From Charina bottae (taxonomy: Eukaryota; Chordata; Lepidosauria; Squamata; Charinaidae): a stretch of DNA of 64,000 nucleotides. Shown in pieces: positions 23,201 through 35,200 of this stretch. A program made the position numbers and the translations under genes. The DNA lies in assembly GCA_023362775.1 (NCBI GenBank), contig JALMGJ010000014.1, positions 3,669,001-3,733,000 on the forward strand. The letters run 5' to 3'. A model generated the notes under the pieces. The model searched no databases. It was not told the origin of the DNA and saw only the letters and a program-made list of their open reading frames with translations. Every line of letters begins with the position of its first letter. Position 1 is the stretch's first letter.

Positions 23201-26200
23201 TGTTGAACTCCATGGTGTCTGCAATTAAAGGAACCCAAGGCAGAACACCATATTATAAAGTAATAATCTAACACCTAAAACTGGCAGTACTGGATTATGT
23301 TTCATCGTAGCTATAATTAAGGGATTTCAGGGTGGAATGACACATAAAGTAAAAGAAACTCCTGCTGAAAGTGGCAGCTCTGTGTTCATTTCTACTTCCC
23401 TCTAGATAATGTATGCCGCCCAGAGTCCCTTTTGGTGAGATGGGCGGCTATATAAATTTGTTCAATCAATCAATCAATCAATCAATATAAAATTATTCAC
23501 GTTTTTATGGCATTTGAATGTGGCAAAAGCAATTTTTCCACCTCCACCCTGAATCATTAGTTAGCAAAGGCAGAAAACAGGAAGGGGACAATTTGAATCA
23601 AGCGATCGCTCCCTAATCTGGTGTTTTCATGAAGTGGGCCCAACTGAGCATCACCAGAGTTGAAATTCCATCACATTTGGCCAGCAACATGTTGTAGAAG
23701 GTGAAACTACTGTAGGTGTTCCAGAGGAGAGAGAAAAACTGGTTCAGAGCTGTTGTTTGCAGCAGCAGCAGCAGCAGCAGCAACCTCATCTTCCATCTGC
23801 TGCTGAAGGTTAGTCAGACATCCCTGAAACCTTGGAGATACTTTGCCTGCTCGAGTTAAGATAGTTGGAGGCACCAATCATCTAAGCCAGCCTTTCTCAA
23901 CCTTTTGACCCCAGAGGAACCCTTGAAATATTTTTCAGGCCTCGGGGAACCCCTGCCCATTCAGGCTCACATATAGTTACAAAACTATTTTATTCATTTC
24001 ATGGGTGGGCCTGGATTGACAGCGTTCTTAAACTAAAAATAAAGAATGAAACTTACCTCTTGAATGTGAAGTTGTCCAAATTTGAAATAATTTTTTAAAT
24101 AAATCGTGATCTCCCAGCAAACCCCTAGTGACCTCTCATGGAACCCTAGGGTGTCACGGAACCCTGGTTGAGGAACCCTGATCTAAACTCATAATCTAAG
24201 CCCCTGAATTATACCTGCTTTGATGCGTGCCATGGCATTAAGCAACACTGTCACAAATACCCCAGCATTCTCCAGGTGTGATGAAAGAATGTACAGGAAA
24301 TGGTTGTTAGCATCGTAGTAGAAATCTTTGGTGAGCCAGGTGGCCTTCTGATCTCTCATGGAGTGTTGTTGAGGGATCGCTTCAGCCAACAGGAGTACCA
24401 GCGCCGGCAAAGAGAAGACTCTTCCCATCAGCTGTGCCACTGTGCAGCCAAAATGATAAACCACAAATCGCTGAGGTGATAAGCTGGCTATGTTTGTGGT
24501 GATCAAGGTATTGTTGCTGGACCCAGAAGAAAGACAGTTCTCATCATCTCCACTTGCTCCTGGGATGACAATGACAGGGATGGGAATTCATTTAATTCAC
24601 TTGTTTCTGTAACCCTCCATCTGTTAAGACTCCTAGGTTTTCGTACCTCCTAAAATAATCTATTCTCCCACATTTGTTGCAAAAATGCTTGCTGAATGAG
24701 TAGCTATTTCCAGAGGTCCTAGTGAAAAAACCCCAAGGGATGTTATGGATTATGAGCATCAAATCTGCTGTAGCCCCTTTAATAAAATTGTACTGGTTTG
24801 AGAGGTAGATAGAGTTCCCAACCTTATGTACAGTGTACCAGATTATAATAAGATCAAAAGTCCACAAAGCTACATTATTCTAGTAATTACTACTAGACTG
24901 TCTAGCATAATTTCCCTAGCATTGTGAATACACCAGAGTTCATTTTCTGCCATTTCTTCCTCCTTCCCATTCCTGTTATCTTTTTCTTGCACAGAGCAAC
25001 ATAAATAAGGCTTTCACCCGATGTTAATTGAAAGTTAGTTGTATAGAGTTGAATTCAAAATCCAATAGATAACAGCAAAAGGAAAATTAACTGATAAAAT
25101 GAGAAATCAGGGGATCCATCAAAACACTCTAATAATTAGGTACTTTCACTTCACCATCTTGCTCCACCCCCACATTGTGTGAAACTAGCATAAAATGGTC
25201 CTATACCTTCCATGCATTCATCTCTATTTTTTAGAGAGCTCTCTCAGAACATTGCCAACTCTGAAGCTGTAAATAACTTTAACCCCTATGCAACCCCACT
25301 TTCATGAATATCCTACGGCAGGAAAGAGCAACTTGCAGTCCTGGGAAAGCATGTGGTCTTTGGGCCTTGTTTTGCAGCCTCCAGGGCACCTCTGGCCATG
25401 ATTGCTGGCCAGAGTTTCTTGCTCTTCTGAGGTGGGGAAGAGAAGCAAAGTATAAGTGTAAATATTTTAGAATTTATAAAAAAAATTCCCCGGTTCCCCC
25501 AAGCCCATTCTTGCCAATATATGTGAAATGGCCCCACCCACTTTGCAACTCCTCCTCAATGTTAAGTTAGGGCTTTGGCCACCAAAAGGGTGCCCATTCC
25601 TCATCAGGACTCTATGCCAATGGAGCTGCAAGGAAATCTGCTTCTCAATGAGCTGCTCCTTGACTTGTCAACAGCATTCCTGTTACCCATCCCAACTTCT
25701 CTTTAAAAGAGGAGATTTGGAAAAACAGACCGAGCATTTTAAGAGAGGAAGCTGATGAAGATGGAGACATCAAAAACGTCTCTGATTAGGAGACTTGTAT
25801 TAATCCACGGTTCATTTAACTGTGGTTTATTGAATACACCAAAATTAGATAGGGTGCCTCAGTATGCAAATCTCACCCTTTCCACAAAAGTGTGTGTGAG
25901 AAATTTGGGAAGTGTGTATGAGAAAGAGTTTGCACAAGTCTTGTTTATGGCATTCTTAAAACTTCAACGACCATTTTACTCAACATCAAGGAGTACAAGT
26001 TTTGGGTAGCAGTAGTAGGACTGAGATGCAAGACCTGGTCTGCTTCATCACCTGGAGAAGAAAAAGAGCAAGGGTGCTGGTGCGTTGCCTCCAGAAAATG
26101 TTTGATTTCGTGTAGGGTGTTGGCAAGGGGAGAAGTTGCTATTAGGGCCTCCGCTTGCAGCTCATTCACACAAGCAAACAGGATGTTCTTGTGGAGCTGC

Positions 26201-29200
26201 GGATCCACACCTGTTGGACAAACAAGGCATCTGAGTTTATGGACATCATGCTTGAAGAGAAAATTGACTGTTTCATGCTGATGGCCACACAGATGTGGGA
26301 CTATTTTAATCAGGTGGGAGATCTACATTACCTTAAAATATACTTGGGACAAATATAGAGGTTCTGGTACTTCAAAACTTCTGCTGCCACCGACTGGCAG
26401 GTCAGAGGCACTTCACTAATATTGGACAAGGCAAAACCAGACAAGAATGGAACAGTCTCCACTCAGTCATGGGCTTTTCTGGGTGACAGGCAGAGTCTAA
26501 TGGCATCTGGAAGACAATGGATGCTCCATGACTGAACGAAAACCCCTTACCTCCATCTTCACACCTATGGGAGGAGGAGGAGGCACTTATTCCACTGGGC
26601 AGCAAGAGCTGCTGCAGAAAGTGGGTGTCCTGGAGGGGAGATACAATTTTAAAGAATCACTGTCTCCTACTGGAAAGGATAGCAGAAGTTCTCACAGGAA
26701 AGCCTTCATTTTTACCGTCCATTGCTTCTCAGCTGCAGCCTGTTGTCCTCTGCCCAGATTGGGATCCTCAGCATCATCATGTTTGTGGGCCTTTTCTTGT
26801 TTCATTGCTACTTTCTGGTACTGGATTTTTTGCAGTAAAATTCCCAGGACTTTCATTAACTCAGTTGCCTCCTGCCACTCAGCACCTAAGACAAAACTCA
26901 GTAAATCAACTGGGTTGATTTGAGTAGAAGCCTCTAAACACTCAAAGAACCTGTATTTACTCACTTGAACATTTCTTGGGGAATGGAGATATATTTGGCA
27001 TGCTGCAGCCACTTCCATGTATAACAGCTGCATCATGGGGAGATTTCACCAATGGAAATGGACAATGTGGCTTAAAAATATTTACTCCACCCATCCCATT
27101 ATAGGCAGATTTTAAATGGGATGAATTGACTGGAGCATACTAGAAAACTCACAGGTCCTTGTACCATTAATTAACTGAATTTCCCACCTGAGTAGCCCAT
27201 CGCTTTCAAGACTCCTGACAATTTAGCTGGAGAATTCTCACTCTGTTGGGTCTCCTTATCTGGGATGAAGGTGACCCGGTTTCTTTCATGCGAAACCTTG
27301 TCTTTTTTGGAACCCTTCAGTTTGTTCAAATCCACTGCCTGTATCATATCCTAAAAACAGAAAACAATATTTTGCTACTCATACAAAGAACAATAATAAG
27401 GTTATATACAGTATGTGTGTGCATTGCTGTAACACTACCTTATATCCTGGAGCTTGACCTGCCTCACCAACTGATTTAGTTTCCTGGCAAAAGTCCCCCC
27501 TTTGTCAAACCAAGGACTGCGATGTTGCATTCTAGCCAAATTGCTTGCTTCGCTAGCTCTCATGGGCATCCACAGGAAAAGTTGGGGAGGGAGTGACATC
27601 ACCAGCATCATGACATCATTGTGCAAATAATGCAAGTTCCACAATCATAATTTGAAACATTTGTGTGATGATGTCATGACCCACATGACATCATCATGGC
27701 TTACACAGGATGCTTATGCTAGCCTGCCATTGCAACTTTTCTTAATTGTGACCTTTCCTAATGTTTTGGGATAACAGTTTCCAGAACTGCCAGCGCTTGT
27801 GGGGAACAGCATATGCCTCCTGCTTCAAAATACTGACCCCAAGACTTTGAATTTTCTGACTGATCCCTCGATAAAACACTGAAACTTCAGCCCGGTGTTT
27901 TGCAAGCTGTGATGCCAGATGCAAATTCTGGTCTTCTAGCTTGTCATACAAGGTGCGAACACTGAAATCTTCCAGATTTTTTACTGTGAACTGATTACCA
28001 CCTGAAAGAAAGACATTTGATACTGGCCTTCTTATCACCTTCACGAACAGGACAGGACATGAAGAAATGAATAAATTGAGGAGGCAAGCTTTCAGATCCA
28101 TTCACAGATCCTAGGTGGTCTCACTTGCACTGTTCTTCCCCCTTAAACTCTCCCTCCCTCCCTTCCCCACCCTCCCTTCCCCACCCTCCCCTTCCCCACA
28201 CACTAAGATTGTTGTGGTAGGAAACTTGGATATACCCGGGAATCAGGTTTTGAAGGTAAGAAGATTGCATAGTTAGGGTCAATTCTTAGATGGACATTCT
28301 GCAAAACGTAGATCAAGTACATCAAAATCTAATCTAACTTTGTATTCAGAAAGCCAGAACAGAGGTTAGAGACTGTGCAAATTATTGATCATCAGTGATT
28401 ATTAGATGGCCATGAAACGTTTTCAACATAGTGAGCTGTTCAGCTTATATTCATCTGTACAGGACAGACTCATATTAAACGTTTGCTTCTTACTGTTGCA
28501 ATTTATAGGAATGATCTTAATCTGAGTAAGATTTGGTATAATCTGGAAGGAAAAAGATTTCCATGACCAGCATATTCTCAGAACTTGCCACACTTTAAAA
28601 ACACTTACAGTTCCCAAAGTATTCTTGAAGCACTTGATAGGTGATTTAAAATGTAATGTAGGGTTTGGTCCTGAGATTTGAGAGAGAAGTGAAGAAACAG
28701 AATTGGCAGGATGATTCTGGAAATGGAAAGCTTCCTCTCTTATTATGAATTATTAGAGGATACTTTAAGCAGAGTTTTTTTTCTAAGAGTGGAAATGCTA
28801 CCACCTGCTGGATGAAGCTTTCCTTCACCACCATCAGAAACATGTTGACTTGAAGATCTCACAGACCTTTATTCCCATCAGAGAGGAGATGAAAAATGCT
28901 CAAATCATCCGGAACTAGGAAAGTAACTATATTTGAACAGCACCATTATTCATACAAGGCAGTCTTTTCTAACCTGGTGTCCTCCATGCTCTCTGGGAAT
29001 TATGTGACATGAGCTCTAACGCTTATGGAGGATACAGTGTCGGCCCTTTGAAGCAGGCCAGGTCAAGAAACAGACACTGCAGGGATTCGAGACGTGCTCT
29101 TTATTGTTGTAAGATAGAATCTTCAAAGCTCATCCAAGTTTGTCCCTGTCCATCTCATAACAAACAAAACTAAGGTGGATCTATTTTGAGTTTCTCTCTC

Positions 29201-32200
29201 ATGCATTCTTCTATCTCAGGACTATGTAATCTTTTCTCCAAGTCTCCCCTTAACGGCTTACTCCTTTCTCTCCCCCTTAATATCTCTCTCAGACCTTCCC
29301 CAAGCTCAGCTCTACATTTATTTATTTATTTATTTTCTATCCCGCCTTTATTATTTTTATAAATAACTCAAGGCGGCAAACATACTTAATACTCCTTCCT
29401 CCTCCTCCTTTCCCCACAACAGCAACCCTGTGAGGTGAGTTGGGCTGAGAGACGGGGACTGGCCCAAGGTCACCCAGCCGGCTTTCCTGCCTAAGGCGGG
29501 ACTAGAACTCACAGTCTCCTGGTTTGCCATTGGCTCCTTCCTAGGGCTGAGAGACAGGACTGGCCCAAGGTCACCCAGCCGGCTTTCCTGCCTAAGGCGG
29601 GACTAGAACTCTCAGTCTCCTGGTTTGCCATTGGCTCCTTCCTAGGGCTGAGAGAGAGTGACTGGCCCAAGGCCACCCAGCCGGCTTTCATGCCTAAGGC
29701 GGGACTAGAACTCTCAGTCTCCTGGTTTCTAGCCCGTTGCCTTAACCACTAGACCAAACTGGCTCTTTACAATCCTTTACAACCATGGAGAAAGAAACAT
29801 GGCAAGTATATGGATTAAGTTTGTTGAGCATCCACTACCATCTAAAAAAAATCCTCCTGCTCTACTCCTTTTTTTCATCAAACACCTTCCACTGTTTCTG
29901 AAAATTTCCAGAGAACTGACCACCAGAATGGCATCAGAGCCAAAGATTTTTCCAGGCACTTGAAGAAGATCCCATATTTATAATGAATTTCTACATGGCA
30001 GGTATGAACTTTAAATGTGTATGGACATCCAAAAATATTAAAACCTGTCTCAAAGTCATATTAATAATATGTAACCTTACTACATGGAAATCAAGAGCTG
30101 AACAATGGAAATGGATTCTCCACACCCTTCTTATTGCTTAGGGACTTGTTCTTCAACATCACAAAGGTAAATTCCCAGTTATACAAAACTTCCTGAAGAC
30201 CTGATGTGACTTGCACAGTATGAACAAATTGCTTACAGATATAGATTATATACAGCGGATCATAATGAATCGTTGTCACTTTATAATGAATTGTAATTTG
30301 TTTTGGAAATTTGCTAAGTAAATAAATAGTGGAAGAAAGGAAAGGAAAGGAAAGGATTTCCAGGTGCAAGCTGAGAGTTGTCTTTTTCTCCCTTTAGGAA
30401 GTTGACTACTGGATTGCACCTTCTCTGAGAGGTGACAGACCTTGCTTCAGTAGTTTAGGGAAACCGGTTTTGGAACAGAGTTTTTTTTTTTAAGGCCCAG
30501 GATTCACTGCTCATGCCTGAACTGGAGAAAAACAAATTTCAATCAGCAGCATTTAGCTGTTCACACAGGATAAGGAAATATGTAACCTTCACCACCCATT
30601 CCTGAGAATGCTAATCCTCAACTGAGATGTTTACCTAATCCAGGAAAGCTTTCTTCTCCAACATCGAGTTCTTCTCCAGAGCTTTGAGGTCCAAGGGCAG
30701 TGTTGAACTGGAGGCTGAGTGACAGATGGGAGAGAACAAGGTAGAGATGGGAAATATGCATCCAATCATAAGTGTGGCACAGGCTAAGAAGCCAACCCCA
30801 CTGAAAAACCATGATATTTGGCAACAGGGCACATACCAGTGGTGTGAAATCTATGATGGCTCTTTCAGAGATACCAGTAACAAGGGACAATGCAGCCAAG
30901 TAGTGAACAGATGCTTAAAAAAAGGTAAAGGTACCCCCCGCACATTTGTGCAGTCGTGTCTGACTCTAGGGGCCGGTGCGCATCTCCGTTTGTTAGCCAA
31001 AGAGCCAGCGTTGTCCAAAGACGCTTCCACGGTCATGTGGCCATATGACACGCGCGGGACGCTGTTACCTACCCACCGAAGTGGTACCTATTCATCTACT
31101 TGCATTTGCATGCTTTCGAATTGCTAGGTCGGCAAGAGCTGGGGTGAGTGCGGGAGCTCACTCTGTCACACGGGGCTAGGGATTCGAACCTCCGAACTTG
31201 CGATATTCCGATCGACAAGCCTGGTGTCTTACCCGCTGAGCCACTACGCCCCTGAACAGATGCTTAGATTACTATAAAATGCTTTAGATATGGTTACCTT
31301 AGTGCTGGGTCCTGAAGCATACACATTGAAGTGCCTTGGCCATGCAGATATTATAGATTCTAATTAACTCATAGAAGGACATAAGCTTTCCAATAATAAC
31401 AGCAATTTGATGGTGGAACCAATTATCCAGAGCGGTGGGTGGGCTCCTTTTCAATGGATGAATTCAAGTAGAGATTAGACAGCCATCTGCTGGGGATGCT
31501 CAAATTTGATTTCCTCCACTGAGCAGGTTTCAACTTGACAGATTAAACAGCTCCTTACAGCCACAGGATTCTATGATTTTACTTTTTTACTAAAGCAGGG
31601 TCCCTGCCGGCTATGAGATATTGAACCAGGTTCACAATCTTGCTGTGAAGATACAAAGTGGACTTTTGTGCAGTGGCATCCAAACTTGGACATCTCTTCC
31701 CTGCTGTTTGAGGCATTGCTCTTTAATAGATGGGGAGAAGAGAGCAAACGTTGCTAACGTATTATTAAAATTAAAATGTGATGTGTCTAAGACAAGACCA
31801 GAAAATCAACTCCACAGGAAGAAGAGAACTACACTTTATTGAGACTGGCTATAATAACAGAATTTTGCAAGTCTGATTGTGATGCACCTCCTTCCCCTTC
31901 TTATCCCCCAGTGAAATCAGGACTTGAAGAATGCTTCAGCCTCTTTTGCTAGGTGACAGTTCTTGCATATTTCTATCATGGTCATCCCTTAACTCTCTAC
32001 ACTAATTCATCCTAACAACATTACTCTGGGTTATGTGCTCCCTACTATATGGATGGAGAATAGCACCTGAGAGGGAATGACATACTAAAGGTAGCAGAAG
32101 TAAACCCAGAACATGCGTATTCATCTTCCTCTCTGCTGATCTTCAGGGATTATTGGACTGGAAGGAACTCTTTTAAAATAGAACATTCTGGCAACTTTGG

Positions 32201-35200
32201 AGCTGGATCTACCAGCAAATGGCCAGTGCTTTTTAACTACTTGCTTTCACCGCTCACCTCTCTTTAATAAGCACATACTCTGGTGGGATGTGATACTCTC
32301 CTAAACTCCTCCATCGGGGCTTCCAGTTCTTCATTGGGTTTGGAGTGCAGCTAGGAGGCCTCAGTAGGAAAAAGAGAGCAGTCAGCACCACGGTCAGGAA
32401 GCCCAAGATGAAAAGGACAACTGAAAGGGCAGAAGAAATATGGACATGATTGAGGGAAGGAGAGCCACTTGCTCAGACGGGGGAAGAGGGGGCCTCATAA
32501 AGGTCAGTAGAGAGGCCAGTATGGACAAATGTGGGGTGAATAACTTAGTCATTTCTGTTTAGGATATTATCTTTCATAATAAGCCCAACATAGTGTAAGG
32601 TCCCTGGCTTACACTGTTTCACCCAAGTTCCTGAGGTTGCCAAAAGAGAGACTTGAGTCGACGCTTGGAGATTAAAATAACAGCCTTTATTTGGCCAAGC
32701 AAAGCTGGCTGGAATATCTGCAGACATCATGGCAGTGAAATGTCTGGGAAGATATCCACACACACACACATGACAAGCTCAATGATTACATAGGGTTTGC
32801 AAAGCTGGTAAAGAAGCATGCATGAACTCTGTCCTAGTGAGAGGGCAAGGCTTTCCGTATCTGCATCTCTAGGCTTCCAGGCTTTCTGTCGCCCGGTATG
32901 TTAAACAACTTTGCCATGCGTTATCTAAACGAACTCTCTCCTAAAGACAGTGTGCAAGGTCTCTGCGTCTCCTTTTACCTAATTCCCTTTCGCGAGCAGT
33001 TTCCAAAAGCAGAATGGCGTTGGTTAAGCTAACCCTTACAATAGCATAGACGCCATGAAATATTTCTCATGCACCACACAGAGCTGATCTTACAATACCT
33101 GCAATAGCTGCCCAATCAGGGGCAATATTCACCACCGGGTGCTTTAAGATTCCATGCCGGGCCAGCTGGTATGGAGAGGACGGCTGGAAGGAGGCCGTGT
33201 AGGGACTGCATCCCAGGCTCTGCTTATTCACTACCACAATTAGCATCCGGTTTTCAACAGCATTATCCTGAAACACGTAGGTTCCAGGTTCTAGAAAAAC
33301 ATGGCTGAACCTGAAATGGGGAGAAAGGCATTTCGCTAGGCTGCAAGAGTGGGGAACCAGAAGTGTTCCAGATGGTTCAGAATTACAATTCCCATCTTCC
33401 TTCACCATTGACTCTGCCTGCTGCAACTGCTGGAGTTTAGTGACATCTGGAGGGCAGTTGCAGATCCTTCATATCTGTTCTTATACTGTATATTATGCCA
33501 GTAGTGAACATAGCCAGAAAAGAACATGGTAGAGGAAAAACCTTAACGAGGAAGATAGGGATAATTTGTGGTAGCAGCAGTGGGGTTACATGGGTGAGAG
33601 GAGAGAGACAAAAATATTAATCAAAAAGCCTTGCAGAAGTGAGTTGGCAGACAGAAGGAGGGGAAGCATTTCCACTCCCCCCTCCCCCCGCAGGAGTAAA
33701 TTAGTATTTCAAACATTCCTGGTGTTGGTCCCTCAGGGTTAACCAGATGGGAATCACAGCCAGATGAGCTAATTCTACTTTATTGTAAAGCTACATTGAC
33801 AGAATCTTGCAAGTCTGAAAGTACAATTGTCCCCCGCCCTCTCCTTTACAGCCAAAGAAACTAGGGAGGGTCCCTTCTAAGCCTCTTGCCCTGTCCACTA
33901 TCCAGCTGTGGGCTATGCTGTCTCTTATCTGGCCGTTCCCTTGGCAGCATCTCTTTGCCCAGTCTCCCAAGGTCTTCCCCACATCTGGGCAACTTCCCAC
34001 TCCCATTGACCTAACTTCAGAAAAGGCTGGAAGTCTGAGCAGGATCTCACAGAACATCTTAAAGAGGAAGCAGGACTCTTAAACTGCCTCTGAACGTACC
34101 TGGAAATGTTGAGCTGGGTCTCTCGGATGAGGTGGTCCAGCCTTCTGAATGCACCAAAATCCCAGTGGGGGTTGCTATTGTAGAGATGTTCCTTCTGGTA
34201 GACAGGGTAGTGGCTAGAAGCCCGATCTGGCAAGAATTGGCAGAAAGTTACAACTCTCTCTTGCTGCCCAGCAACCTCATGGGGATGCAACCTTTCCCCA
34301 TGGAAAACAAAACATCTTTCTTGCCTTCTAGGATAATATCTTCCAGAGTATCTTGAACCTTATCTCTCCTTGAGTGCTGTGTGCATGGTAGGCAACTGGC
34401 AGGGAGATATTCCTTGAATAGGTCAGAAAAGCTCATGAGCATGGCACAAGTGGATTTGTTGCTTCTGGCTGTGATGTGGACAGGCTAGGGAAAAAATCCC
34501 TGATTCTCTAGGAGATGTTTGCAAAGTAGACATTGTTTCTGCTTTGCTGCCTCTCCTCTGAGAGTCCCAAATGAGCAGTAGATACCTTTATTTACTGTAT
34601 GTCATTAGCACGGTTACACTTGACAATCCTCAGTATCATAGCTTTCCAAACTGTGTGTCGCAACACTTTAGTGCAGAGCTTTCCAAACTGTGTGTCGCGA
34701 CACAAAAGTGTGTCGCCACACACAGTCTGGTGTGTCGCCACACAACCTGGAAGCGCTGATCATCATCAGCGCTTCCGGGTTTTCCCGCGGCGACACACCA
34801 ACGGCGGCGCGCAAAAATCCAAAAGCGGCAGCAGCGCTTCCGGGTTTTTGCGCGCTGCTGCAACGGCGGCACTTCCGGGTTTTCCCGCGGCGACACACCA
34901 ACGGTGGTTGGTGTGTCGCCGCGGGAAAACTTTGGAAAGCCCTGCTTTAATGTGTCGCAACACACAGTTTAGTGTGTCGTGAAACAACCCGGAAGCGGCG
35001 GCAGGGGCGTGCACGGTGGTGGTGTGGGGGCACGCGCAGCGGTGGTGGTGTGCATGGCGGCGGTGGCAGCAACGACGGCAGCGGCACACCATCAGCGCTT
35101 CTGCATTTTAGTGGAAAACACGAGGCCGCCGCCACCGTGCACACCACCGCCATGCACCCCCCCCGCGCTGCCACCGTGCATGCCCCCGCACCGCCACCGC

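Noticed and set aside
27435..27740. Possible extra exon between exons 33 and 34
   Set aside because: The frame looks coding-like but has no good splice sites and resembles a diverged repeat.
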